Position numbers and translations under genes: made by a program
Origin: JBELMB01 sp042088665
GTDB lineage: Bacteria; Pseudomonadota; Alphaproteobacteria; Rhodobacterales; Rhodobacteraceae
DNA length: 64,000 bases
Assembly: GCA_042088665.1 (NCBI GenBank)
Contig: JBELMB010000002.1
Coordinates: 1-64,000, forward strand
Direction of reading: 5' to 3'
The notes under the pieces: model-generated
Told to the model about the DNA's origin: nothing
Seen by the model: the letters and a program-made list of their open reading frames with translations, nothing else
Database searches by the model: none
Shown: positions 51,646 through 59,658 of the stretch, one piece after another
How the letters are laid out: each line of letters begins with the position of its first letter
Position numbering within the stretch: position 1 is the first letter of the stretch

Positions 51646-51704
51646 CGTTCGTGTCTCTGCCTCTGTCCCCGGCGCATTTTGCGCTCAGTTGTTGAGCAAA
51701 AGAT

Positions 51705-51743
51705 GAGTCATGAGCGATTCGCGGTCAAATATTTTATTGAATC
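51705..51743 (-). promoter_or_regulatory. Cluster of three GANTC methylation sites before ccrM
   Basis: GAGTC (51705-51709), GATTC (51716-51720) and GAATC (51739-51743) lie 60-98 bp upstream of the ccrM start. They could let CcrM methylation feed back on its own promoter, as known in Caulobacter. Confidence 0.65.
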
Positions 51744-52365
51744 AATCACTTGAGTTTTTCTCTTGCCACAAGATATCGCGCACCGGCCGAAACGAACGTC
51801 TATGAAGTGGGGTGACGCCCAAATCTCGGAGGGCTTTTTTGTGACACTTTGTCGGATATCCCGCGTTGGTTTCCCATCCGTAACCCGGGAACTGTGTCGC
51901 CGCCTTTTTCATGACATCGTCGCGCCAGATTTTCGCCACAATCGAAGCCGCCGCGATGGAGGGTGATTTGGCATCTCCCCCCACGATGCAGGTCGCAGGA
52001 CAGGGCAAATCAGTCGGCAACTTGTTCCCATCGATCAGCGCGTGGTCGGGTTGAGCGGCCAATCCTGCAACCGCGCGGGACATGGCCAGCAGGCTCGCCT
52101 GCAGAATATTAATCCTGTCGATCTCTTCGACGCTGGCGACGCCAATGGCCACGTCAGCGCTTTGCCACAACAAGGGGGCCAGAAAAGCGCGGCGCCGCGC
52201 GGTCAGTTTCTTGGAATCGTTCAAACCGTCTGGAATGGACTCGCGATTCAATATCACCGCCGCCGCAACCACAGGGCCCGCCAGGGGGCCACGCCCCACT
52301 TCATCGACACCAACCACATGCATGAGGCCCTGCGCCCTGAGCGCGTCTTCCAGATCCATCTTCAT
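51742..52365 (-). CDS. rnhB: Ribonuclease HII
   Basis: A 207-residue enzyme that cleaves RNA in RNA-DNA hybrids and at single ribonucleotides. The catalytic DEVGRGPLAGPVVAAAV block is near residue 20; later motifs are YPTKCHKKALRDLG-side and GDAKSPSIAAASIVAK. The ATG at 52365 was chosen because residues further upstream in the frame are encoded by two perfect hairpins and lack homology. An ATG at 52359 is equally possible. Adjacent to ccrM as in many relatives. Confidence 0.92.
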   Translation of the reverse strand: MKMDLEDALRAQGLMHVVGVDEVGRGPLAGPVVAAAVILNRESIPDGLNDSKKLTARRRAFLAPLLWQSADVAIGVASVEEIDRINILQASLLAMSRAVAGLAAQPDHALIDGNKLPTDLPCPATCIVGGDAKSPSIAAASIVAKIWRDDVMKKAATQFPGYGWETNAGYPTKCHKKALRDLGVTPLHRRSFRPVRDILWQEKNSSD

Positions 52366-52401
52366 GAAGGTTAGAAACCGCAGCAGGCCCGTCGCGGCAA
52401 G

Positions 52402-52448
52402 CCGAATTCTTGCAAAGAATTCGGTCCGGAATTTTCGAAAAATTCCGG
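52402..52448. repeat. Twin perfect 10-bp hairpins upstream of rnhB
   Basis: CCGAATTCTT-gca-AAGAATTCGG (52402-52424) and CCGGAATTTT-cga-AAAATTCCGG (52426-52448; loop boundary may shift) are adjacent perfect hairpins with three-base loops and related AATT cores. They lie between divergent rnhB and the gamma-glutamylcyclotransferase-like gene. Confidence 0.8.
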
Positions 52449-52517
52449 CACGTCCCACCCCCTTTCGCATTCTGTCATATCGCCCTATAGCGGCGGCAGA
52501 TCTCGAGAGGCTGCGCC

Positions 52518-52955
52518 ATGTCCCATCCCCTGCTCTTTGTGTACGGCACGCTGCTGGCCGTGGCGGAACATCCAATGGGGCGCTTGTTGCAACAAAACGG
52601 GCGCCTTCTTGGCGAAGGTTTCATTCGCGCGCGGCTGTACATGATCGACGACCCAGACGCCCCGGGCGAGAACCGTTACCCGGGCGCACTGCCCTCGCCC
52701 GCGCCCAGTGACCGCGTCTACGGTGAAGTGCACGAGATCCACGCGCCTGACATCCTTTTCCCTGCCTTTGACGATTTCGAGGCCTGCGGTCCGAACTGGC
52801 CGGAACCCCATGAGTTCCTGAGGCGTCAGGTCGATGTCACGCTCACAAAGGGCGGCGTCATCGCAGCAACCAGCTATCTTTATACCTGGGACGTGTCGGA
52901 CGCCGAACGGCTCTTGTCGGGCCGTTTCAAAGAGGTTTCAACCCACGTGCGGTGA
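52518..52955 (+). CDS. Gamma-glutamylcyclotransferase-family (AIG2-like) protein
   Basis: A 145-residue cytoplasmic protein of the GGCT/AIG2 fold. The N-terminal substrate-loop motif FVYGTLL (in LLFVYGTLLAVAEHPM) and the later FDDFEAC acidic catalytic region are present. The family forms 5-oxoproline from gamma-glutamyl amines or peptides. Substrate not known. It converges with a small leftward gene, separated by seven bases. Confidence 0.85.
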   Translation: MSHPLLFVYGTLLAVAEHPMGRLLQQNGRLLGEGFIRARLYMIDDPDAPGENRYPGALPSPAPSDRVYGEVHEIHAPDILFPAFDDFEACGPNWPEPHEFLRRQVDVTLTKGGVIAATSYLYTWDVSDAERLLSGRFKEVSTHVR

Positions 52956-52962
52956 GCCTTGA

Positions 52963-53256
52963 TCAGACAACGCCGTCGATCAGCGACAACACCGCCACTT
53001 CGTCGTCGACCCCGGTCTTGGATGTCCACATTTCCAGCCGCGCCCGTTCTTCCGTGGACAGCTGCACGAGGATAGGCCGACTGCGCGACGGCTCCACCGG
53101 CGTGTCCCATCCCTTTTCCTGATCGAGCGCGCGCCGCAGCGCCTGACGCGCCAGATAGGCAAGCGGCAGGTACTGTTCTGACGAGGCCACCAACCGCTTG
53201 CGCAGGTTGTCCGGCAGATGCAGTTCGAGGGCTTTTCTCCCGTCGCGGCGGCTCAT
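52963..53256 (-). CDS. Small basic protein, possible ribbon-helix-helix fold
   Basis: A 97-residue protein. The N-terminal KALELHLPDNLRKRLVASSE followed by a helical ARQALRRALDQE resembles a ribbon-helix-helix DNA-binding domain; a similar RPILVQLSTEERARLEMWTS segment appears in the second half, suggesting an internal duplication. I do not recognise a named family. DNA binding is a guess. Confidence 0.6.
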   Translation of the reverse strand: MSRRDGRKALELHLPDNLRKRLVASSEQYLPLAYLARQALRRALDQEKGWDTPVEPSRSRPILVQLSTEERARLEMWTSKTGVDDEVAVLSLIDGVV

Positions 53257-53436
53257 ATCACTTCCTTGTTTTCAGCGTCGTTCCGCAAGGCACGGCGCGA
53301 ACCTGATGACAATGTGGCGCGCGCAGCGCCACACACCAACAAGATAACGCAAAAAACGACCAAGAATTTTTCCAAAAGGCACCACTTTGCCGTGCCAGAC
53401 AGCGCAGGAGATCAACCGAGCTGTGCAGGAAACCAT

Positions 53437-53904
53437 ATGACCCAAAAGTATTCAGAGACGCCCAAACCCCTTGTTGAGGACGCAGCCGTGACGCCGTCCG
53501 GATCATTTGTGGCCCAAGACGGGCACAAGGCCCCGAAGCGCCGGACACGACGCATGAAGCTGGCCCTTGCGCTGGACGCACTGGCCCGGGAAGGCATCAT
53601 TGGCGCGCATGCCTATGCCCCGGCCCTGCGCGGGCTTGCTCGGATGGGTCTGATCGTGAAGCCGTTGTTTTTCTGGCACCCGGTTCTGCTGTTCGTTTTC
53701 AGCCTTGTGATGTTCACGACGATCTTTGTCACGACCCTTGTGGCCTGCCTCATTCTGGGCGTTATGCCACGCCCGCTTGTCGCCATGGTCGAGGCGGGGC
53801 CAATGGTCTTTTTGGGAATGATGGCAATTCTGTCGCTGGTGTTCACCGGATACCACGCGGTCAAGGCCCGTGGCGCCGGATTGCCGCGCTGGCAGGAGCT
53901 TTGA
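53437..53904 (+). CDS. DUF6404-like two-helix membrane protein
   Basis: A 155-residue protein. The first 40 residues are polar; KLALALDALAREGIIGAHAYAPALRGLARMGLIV then resembles the helix-turn of DUF6404 proteins, followed by two membrane helices (FWHPVLLFVFSLVMFTTIFVTTLVACLILG and VFLGMMAILSLVFTGYHAV). Role unknown. Start at 53437 avoids a non-conserved extension. A terminator follows. Confidence 0.65.
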   Translation: MTQKYSETPKPLVEDAAVTPSGSFVAQDGHKAPKRRTRRMKLALALDALAREGIIGAHAYAPALRGLARMGLIVKPLFFWHPVLLFVFSLVMFTTIFVTTLVACLILGVMPRPLVAMVEAGPMVFLGMMAILSLVFTGYHAVKARGAGLPRWQEL

Positions 53905-53923
53905 ACACCGGCACATGATATGA

Positions 53924-53949
53924 GAAAGGCGCCCGAGGGGGCGCCTTTC
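53924..53949. terminator. Bidirectional terminator before groL 3' end
   Basis: GAAAGGCGCC / cgaggg / GGCGCCTTTC forms a 10-bp stem between the rightward DUF6404-like gene and leftward groL. The A/T ends give short U-tracts both ways. Confidence 0.7.
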
Positions 53950-54037
53950 CGAGATGAGTGCGGGGCCACTCCGGAGAAATCTGGCCGTGACCAGACAATC
54001 CAAAGCGGCGAGACCGAATTCCCTTTGGGAATTGGTC

Positions 54038-55681
54038 TTACATCATGCCGCCCATGCCGCCCATGTCGGGCATGCCGCCGCCTGATGCTGCACCTTCTTT
54101 GGCGGGCTTGTCGGCCACCATGGCTTCGGTGGTGATCAGCAGGCCTGCCACGGAAGACGCGTCTTCCAGAGCGGTGCGGACCACTTTGGCCGGGTCGATG
54201 ACGCCAAAGGCAAACATGTCACCGTATTCGTCGGTCTGTGCGTTGTAACCAAACTTCGCATCGTCCGACTCGCGGATCTTGCCGGCCACAACCGAACCGT
54301 CCACACCGGCGTTCTCGGCGATCTGACGCAGCGGGCTTTCCAGCGCGGTGCGCACGATCGTGATACCGCGGTCCTGGTCGGAGTTCGCACCCTTCAGGCC
54401 TTCGAGCACCTTGCCACCCTGAACCAGAGCAACACCACCGCCGACGACAACGCCTTCCTGCACAGCTGCGCGGGTTGCGTTCAGAGCATCGTCCACACGG
54501 TCCTTGCGCTCTTTGACTTCGACTTCGGTCATGCCACCGACGCGGATGACGGCCACGCCGCCTGCCAGCTTCGCAACACGCTCCTGGAGCTTTTCGCGGT
54601 CGTAGTCGGAGGTGGTCTCTTCGATCTGAGTACGGATCTGGCTGACCCGTGCTTCGATCTCTGCCTTGTCACCGGCGCCGTCCACAACAGTGGTTTCGTC
54701 CTTGGTGATGGAGACCTTCTTGGCGGTGCCAAGCATGTCCATGGTCACGGACTCGAGCTTCATGCCGAGGTCTTCGGAGATGACCTGACCACCGGTCAGG
54801 ATCGCGATGTCCTGCAGCATGGCCTTGCGGCGGTCGCCGAAGCCCGGTGCCTTGACGGCTGCGATCTTGAGGCCGCCGCGCAGCTTGTTGACCACGAGGG
54901 TCGCCAGCGCTTCGCCTTCGACGTCTTCCGCGATGATCAGCAGCGGCTTTTGCGACTGGATCACGGACTCGAGCAGCGGGACCATCGGCTGCAGCGACGA
55001 GAGCTTCTTCTCGTGCAGCAGAATCATGCAGTCTTCGAGGTCTGCAATCATCTTGTCCGGGTTGGTCACGAAGTAGGGGCTCAGGTAGCCACGGTCGAAC
55101 TGCATGCCCTCGACAACATCGGTCTCGGTCTCGAGGCCTTTGTTCTCTTCGACGGTGATCACGCCTTCGTTGCCGACTTTCTGCATCGCGTCAGCAATCT
55201 GACGACCGATCTCTTCTTCGCCATTGGCGGAGATGGTGCCGACCTGCGCCACTTCGTCGGAGTTTTCGACGGTGCGGGCTGCGTCCTTGATGGCCTGAAC
55301 GACCTTGGACGTCGCGAGGTCGATGCCGCGCTTGAGGTCCATGGGGTTCATGCCGGCGGCAACCGCCTTCATGCCTTCCTTGACGATGGCCTGGGCCAGA
55401 ACCGTCGCAGTGGTGGTGCCGTCGCCGGCCTCATCGTTGGTGCGGGAAGCAACTTCCTTCACCATCTGGGCGCCCATGTTCTCGAACTTGTCTTCCAGTT
55501 CGATTTCCTTCGCCACGGACACGCCGTCCTTGGTGATGCGCGGTGCGCCGAAGGATTTGTCGAGGACCACGTTGCGGCCTTTCGGGCCCAGGGTCACCTT
55601 GACAGCATCGGCGAGGATGTTGACACCGTTGAGCATACGGCTACGGGCGTCGGTGTTGAACTTGACGTCTTTTGCAGACAT
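54038..55681 (-). CDS. groL: Chaperonin GroEL
   Basis: A 547-residue ATP-dependent folding chamber subunit. The N-terminus AKDVKFNTDARSRML, the ATP-site GDGTTTATVLAQ, the AAVEEGVVVGGG-type late motif (here AVQEGVVVGGGVAL) and the flexible GGMPDMGGMGGMM tail are complete. It acts with GroES encoded 77 bp upstream. Controlled by the CIRCE element before groES. Confidence 0.98.
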   Translation of the reverse strand: MSAKDVKFNTDARSRMLNGVNILADAVKVTLGPKGRNVVLDKSFGAPRITKDGVSVAKEIELEDKFENMGAQMVKEVASRTNDEAGDGTTTATVLAQAIVKEGMKAVAAGMNPMDLKRGIDLATSKVVQAIKDAARTVENSDEVAQVGTISANGEEEIGRQIADAMQKVGNEGVITVEENKGLETETDVVEGMQFDRGYLSPYFVTNPDKMIADLEDCMILLHEKKLSSLQPMVPLLESVIQSQKPLLIIAEDVEGEALATLVVNKLRGGLKIAAVKAPGFGDRRKAMLQDIAILTGGQVISEDLGMKLESVTMDMLGTAKKVSITKDETTVVDGAGDKAEIEARVSQIRTQIEETTSDYDREKLQERVAKLAGGVAVIRVGGMTEVEVKERKDRVDDALNATRAAVQEGVVVGGGVALVQGGKVLEGLKGANSDQDRGITIVRTALESPLRQIAENAGVDGSVVAGKIRESDDAKFGYNAQTDEYGDMFAFGVIDPAKVVRTALEDASSVAGLLITTEAMVADKPAKEGAASGGGMPDMGGMGGMM

Positions 55682-55758
55682 GCGTGTTCTCCAATCTGAA
55701 TATGACTTGGATGATCGCGCGGTGCGCCTCAGGCGCCACCGTGGATCAGTGAGGGTGT

Positions 55759-56070
55759 TCAGGCAGCAGCAGCCGCGGCGTCATCGGTGATGATGCCCAG
55801 AATGTCGCTTTCCTTCATGATCAGCAGCTCTTCGCCACCCACGGTGACTTCGGTGCCGGACCACTTGCCGAACAGGACGCGGTCGCCTGCGGACACGCCC
55901 ATCTCGATCAGCTCGCCGCTGTCCTTACGTGCGCCATCGCCACACGAGACAACCACGCCTTCAGCCGGCTTTTCCTTGGCGCTATCGGGGATGATAAGGC
56001 CACCAGCAGTTTTTTCATCGCTTTCGGTACGACGAACCAGCACGCGGTCATGAAGCGGTTTAAATGCCAT
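55759..56070 (-). CDS. groES: Co-chaperonin GroES
   Basis: A 103-residue lid protein of the chaperonin. The N-terminal FKPLHDRVLVRRTESDEKTAGGLIIPDSAKEKP stretch includes the mobile loop; the C-terminus carries LLIMKESDILGII. The last residues are an alanine run. ATG follows AAGGAGA. First gene of groES-groL; a TTGACA/TATCTC promoter and CIRCE lie upstream. Confidence 0.98.
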   Translation of the reverse strand: MAFKPLHDRVLVRRTESDEKTAGGLIIPDSAKEKPAEGVVVSCGDGARKDSGELIEMGVSAGDRVLFGKWSGTEVTVGGEELLIMKESDILGIITDDAAAAAA

Positions 56071-56122
56071 CTTCGAGTCTCCTTGCTCAAAGTTTCTCCC
56101 AAGGCCCTTCCGCAGAAGGGCA

Positions 56123-56149
56123 TTAGCACTCGAACTGACCGAGTGCTAA
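56123..56149 (-). promoter_or_regulatory. CIRCE element
   Basis: TTAGCACTC-N9-GAGTGCTAA, an exact match to the HrcA-binding CIRCE consensus, 53 bp before the groES start and just downstream of the -10 element. Confidence 0.98.
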
Positions 56150-56156
56150 CAGCGCT

Positions 56157-56185
56157 GAGATAGGCAACGTGTTGCAAGCTGTCAA
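56157..56185 (-). promoter_or_regulatory. Vegetative promoter of groES-groL
   Basis: Read leftward: TTGACA (56185-56180), 17-bp spacer, TATCTC (56162-56157). The CIRCE element begins eight bases further on, so HrcA binding would block the start of transcription. Confidence 0.85.
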
Positions 56186-56573
56186 CACGCCGATCTGAAA
56201 ATATCGAAAGGTCGCAAAAGTCGCAAAGATCCGCCGCCGTCCGGCAAGGCGCGCTGCATTTGTCGGGGACGCAGGATGCGGCGGCCAACCTGCGTGCCGC
56301 TCGTTTGCAAAACACTGCGACTGGCGCATTGACCGGCGGCTCACCCGTTTCCTAGCCAAAAAATACAGACTTCATATACCTTTGCGCAGGTTTTGCACCG
56401 ATGAGACAGGCCCGGCGGATTGTGCCCGAAGGCGCCTGTTCGTAGGACAACGCAAGCAACGCCGATACGGATCGCGCCGCCCCTCCCGGCCTTGAATGGC
56501 ACGGGTCATTCAGGGCCGGGACGCGCAGACAGGGTGGCGGGGCACGGTGCTTGGTGAATGGGTGGAGGCACAT
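56186..56573. other. Gap between groES promoter and small ORF
   Basis: No gene recognised in this stretch. It has a GTCGCAAA pair (56212 and 56220 region) and AT-richer segments near 56355-56395 that could be a rightward promoter for the following ORF. Nothing else stands out. Confidence 0.35.
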
Positions 56574-56840
56574 ATGGACGAGTATGACATGCAGGGCGTC
56601 TGGGCTGACCAGACAACACGCGCATTCGAGGCCTTTCTCAGGACCATCGAATCCCTTCCCGAAGCAAAGCGTGGCCCGCACGGGCTTCACTACGCGGCCC
56701 TGTTGGTGGAAAGCGCAGCCTTTGATCTGCGCCGCGGCAGCTTCACGCTAGGCGTCACCGACCTCGTCTTGCTCGCCGATCAGCTTGATGCCCGCGCGAT
56801 CACCTCCCTGCAAGAAGCGGTCAACGCCCCCGAGGTGTAA
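56574..56840 (+). CDS. Small protein of unknown function
   Basis: An 88-residue, mostly helical protein (ADQTTRAFEAFLRTIESLPE, HYAALLVESAAFDLRRGSFT, TDLVLLADQLDARAITSLQEA). No family recognised. ATG at 56574 has GGAGG five bases upstream; an earlier ATG at 56496 would add 26 residues without an obvious ribosome-binding site. Confidence 0.65.
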   Translation: MDEYDMQGVWADQTTRAFEAFLRTIESLPEAKRGPHGLHYAALLVESAAFDLRRGSFTLGVTDLVLLADQLDARAITSLQEAVNAPEV

Positions 56841-56944
56841 CCAGAGGCGTCGCCCCCATTGGTCCAAAGCCATTGATCCGCGCCAATTGCAGCCGCGTCA
56901 TGACACCTATTTGCAGTCACGCAATTGCACCCTAAGGTGCGCCT

Positions 56945-57880
56945 ATGCCCTTGCCTCAGGCCGCCCCCGCGCGCCATGCCCCCGCTCCGAACCGCCCTAC
57001 CCAGAATCTCCGTGGCCTTGTGCTCATGGCGCTCGGCTTCTTTTCATTTGCCGCCTGCGACGTGCTGGCAAAGGTCCTCACCTCGGATCTGCACCCGGCG
57101 CAAATCGTCTGGTTCCGGCAGCTGGGGCTCTTTGCCGGTGTGCTGGTCCTGTTCGGGATACACGGCACCGCGCTGCTGGCCTCGCGCCTGCCGTTGATAC
57201 AGGTGGCCCGCGGCGTGACAGCGGTCGCCTCGGCGATCTGCTTCGTGATCGGCGTGACCTATGTCCCGCTTGCCGATGCTGTGGCCGTCACCTTTATAGC
57301 GCCCTTTCTGGTGACCCTGATGGGGGCGTTGTTCTTGCGCGAACCCGTCGGTCTGCACCGCTGGGCCGCCATCGCCGTCGGATTCGGTGGCATGCTCATC
57401 GTGATCCGGCCCGGGCTGGGTGTGTTCCACCCTGCGATTTTCTTCACCGTGGCGGCGGCGCTGCTCTTTTCCCTGCGTCAGATCCTCTCGCGGAGCCTCT
57501 CCGGCGCAGATCCTGTGACCACCACCGTGGCCTATACCTCGCTGACCGGCACGGCGCTGTTGTCGCTCACCCTGCCGTTCGTCTGGCAAACACCAGAGAC
57601 GCTGCGCCTCTGGCTGGTGATTCTCGGCCTCGCCGTGACCGCCGGAGTGGGAGAGATCCTCGTCATTCGCGCCCTCGACATCGCCCATGCCGTGGTGCTG
57701 GCGCCTGTGCATTACTCGATCATCCTGTGGTCGACCTTTTACGGCTTCGTCGTCTTTGCCGACCTGCCGGACCAATGGACAGTGCTCGGCTGCGCAGTGA
57801 TCATGGCCTCCGGGCTCTACACCCTCCACCGGGAGCGTCTGGCCACACAGCGCAAGACCGCGGCGGGCGACACGTCCTGA
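56945..57880 (+). CDS. EamA/DMT-family transporter
   Basis: A 311-residue transporter with ten predicted helices in two EamA repeats. Repeat one has FASAFSFAACDVLAKVLTSDLHPAQIVWFRQ-type opening; repeat two ends VHYSIILWSTFYGFVVFADLPDQWTVLG. A charged N-terminal tail of about 30 residues precedes helix one. Substrate unknown. The nearest neighbours are unrelated. Confidence 0.9.
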   Translation: MPLPQAAPARHAPAPNRPTQNLRGLVLMALGFFSFAACDVLAKVLTSDLHPAQIVWFRQLGLFAGVLVLFGIHGTALLASRLPLIQVARGVTAVASAICFVIGVTYVPLADAVAVTFIAPFLVTLMGALFLREPVGLHRWAAIAVGFGGMLIVIRPGLGVFHPAIFFTVAAALLFSLRQILSRSLSGADPVTTTVAYTSLTGTALLSLTLPFVWQTPETLRLWLVILGLAVTAGVGEILVIRALDIAHAVVLAPVHYSIILWSTFYGFVVFADLPDQWTVLGCAVIMASGLYTLHRERLATQRKTAAGDTS

Positions 57881-57899
57881 ACCAGCCGCGCGCGGCCCC

Positions 57900-57923
57900 G
57901 TAGCGCGGGGTTACACCCCGCGC
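57900..57923. repeat. GTAG REP-like hairpin, copy 5
   Basis: GTAG then GCGCGGGG-TTACA-CCCCGCGC; the loop has one extra base. It encodes the last residues (RGV) and stop of the leftward DUF2161 gene. Confidence 0.75.
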
Positions 57924-58591
57924 TCCTCCTCCCATGAATAGGCCCAGTGCTTGAGCCCCTCGCGCCCCTCCTGCGTGATCCGGTAGACACCGACCTCGAC
58001 CTTTTCGAACCAACCGTAGTGGTTGTCCCGCATCACCGTCGTTGCGCGCCCCACGCCCGTGGCCGCAGCCACGTCACGCCCCCGCGATGGCCCCTGTTCC
58101 ACAAGATAGGTCGCACAGGCCAATGCATCCTGACGGTACGCCGTCACGATCCCATGCCGCGTCGCCCCACCTTCATTTGGGTCGCCGCGCAGCGCATGAA
58201 ACTCCCGCAAAAGCCGCGCCGTCCGATGCTTGCTCTTGCGGGGCGCATAGGGCCCGGGGTCACAAAGGACCTCGACCCGGCCATCCGCCAACACCACCAT
58301 GAACCCGATCCCGAGACGCCGGCACATCATACGGTTCTCTGCCAGCGCCCGCCGCGCCACCTTCCCCTTGGGTTTCGGCACGGCGATGTAGACATGGTCC
58401 GTCATCCGCAGGCGTGCGCAGGCCTGATGGTAGAGCGCCAGCGTGATCCGCAGCTTCAACTCCACGATCACCGGGGGCTCCTCGCCGCGCAAGGCGACCA
58501 GATCCGCCGCGCCGACCTCTCCCTTGACGGTATACCCCTGCGCCTCCAGCACCCGCTTCACAGGTCCGTACAGATCGCTTTCCCGCTCCAT
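57911..58591 (-). CDS. DUF2161 putative PD-(D/E)XK nuclease-like protein
   Basis: A 226-residue protein. The N-terminal half has a PD-(D/E)XK-like core: GAADLVALRGEEPPVIVELKLR, with Asp, Glu and Lys in the expected order. The C-terminal half resembles a winged helix (SRGRDVAAATGVGRATTVMRDNHYGWFEKVEVGVYRI). DUF2161 is linked by fold to restriction-type phosphodiesterases; activity unproven. Start at 58591 fits the family N-terminus. The final codons come from a REP-like hairpin. Confidence 0.85.
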   Translation of the reverse strand: MERESDLYGPVKRVLEAQGYTVKGEVGAADLVALRGEEPPVIVELKLRITLALYHQACARLRMTDHVYIAVPKPKGKVARRALAENRMMCRRLGIGFMVVLADGRVEVLCDPGPYAPRKSKHRTARLLREFHALRGDPNEGGATRHGIVTAYRQDALACATYLVEQGPSRGRDVAAATGVGRATTVMRDNHYGWFEKVEVGVYRITQEGREGLKHWAYSWEEERGV

Positions 58592-58649
58592 ATGCCGCTT
58601 GCCTCTCTTGCCCGATGCCTCGACACTACCGGCAATCGGAGGATCCCGC

Positions 58650-59642
58650 ATGACCCGTTTGCTGATTGCCCTGCTTCTTGCCCTCGGGTTGGCCCCCGCC
58701 GCCTTCGCCACCTGCAACGGCACCGACCTTGGCCCTCGTTTGACCGCGGCCGAACAGGCCAGCCTCGACGCGCGCCTCGACGCGACCCCCTTTGCGCAGG
58801 GCAACCACTGGATCGCCCGGCGCGGCACATCGCGCCTGCACCTTGTCGGCACGCTGCATCTGAGCGACCCGCGTCTCGACGCGCCCTTCGCCCGGCTGTC
58901 TCAAGTCGTCAAGGACGCAGACCTCCTGCTGCTGGAGATGACCGCCACCGAACAGGCGCAACTGGAAAGCAAGATCACCGACGACCCGACGATGGTTCTG
59001 CTGGATGGCACAACCCTGCCCGAACTCATGCCAGAGGACGACTGGACCCTGCTTGCAGAGGCCATGCGCGCGCGCGGCCTGCCACCCTTCATGGGGGCAA
59101 GGATGCAGCCATGGTATGTCTCCATGCTGCTGGCCGTGCCCCCCTGCCTGCAAACGCAACTCGCGGCACGAAGCGGTCTCGACGCCCGTCTCGAAGAGGC
59201 CGCGGCCCTCGCCGGTGTGCCCGTGCGCGCGCTTGAGGCTTTCGACACGGGCATTTCGCTCTTTGCGCAGACCACGCTGGAAACCCAACTCTTGATGATC
59301 CGCGCCTCCCTTGCGCCCCCAGACGTGAACGAAGATCTCTTCGAGACCCTGCTCGCCGCCTATTTCGCCGAGGATCACGCCCGCAGCCAGATCACCCTCG
59401 AAGTGGTCTCCCCCCGTTTGACTGCGCTCACACAGGCGCAAAGCGACATGGTGTTCCGCGCCTTCGACGACCTGCTTCTGGAAACGCGCAACAAGGCGTG
59501 GATCCCGGTGCTGCTGGACGCCCTCGACACCAGCGAGGGCCCGGTGGTCGCAGCCTTTGGTGCCGCGCATCTTGGCGGCACCAGCGGTATCTTGCAGCTC
59601 TTGCAGGACGAAGGGTTCACGCTGGAGCGCGCGCCCTTCTAG
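58650..59642 (+). CDS. TraB/GumN family protein, exported
   Basis: A 330-residue protein with a signal peptide (RLLIALLLALGLAPAAFA). The TraB/GumN core includes RLHLVGTLHLSDPRLD near residue 60 with a GTxH motif, a central AFDTGISLFAQ segment and the C-terminal GPVVAAFGAAHLGGTSGIL block with the paired GAAHL motif. The Tiki-like members are metalloproteases; here the peptide target is unknown. ATG at 58650 gives the signal peptide. Confidence 0.87.
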   Translation: MTRLLIALLLALGLAPAAFATCNGTDLGPRLTAAEQASLDARLDATPFAQGNHWIARRGTSRLHLVGTLHLSDPRLDAPFARLSQVVKDADLLLLEMTATEQAQLESKITDDPTMVLLDGTTLPELMPEDDWTLLAEAMRARGLPPFMGARMQPWYVSMLLAVPPCLQTQLAARSGLDARLEEAAALAGVPVRALEAFDTGISLFAQTTLETQLLMIRASLAPPDVNEDLFETLLAAYFAEDHARSQITLEVVSPRLTALTQAQSDMVFRAFDDLLLETRNKAWIPVLLDALDTSEGPVVAAFGAAHLGGTSGILQLLQDEGFTLERAPF

Positions 59643-59658
59643 TCCTCGCCGCCCTCGC

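Noticed and set aside
57911..58591. DUF2161 nuclease-like protein as a defence system
   Set aside because: Single gene with housekeeping neighbours; no partner methylase, sensor or toxin-like gene beside it.
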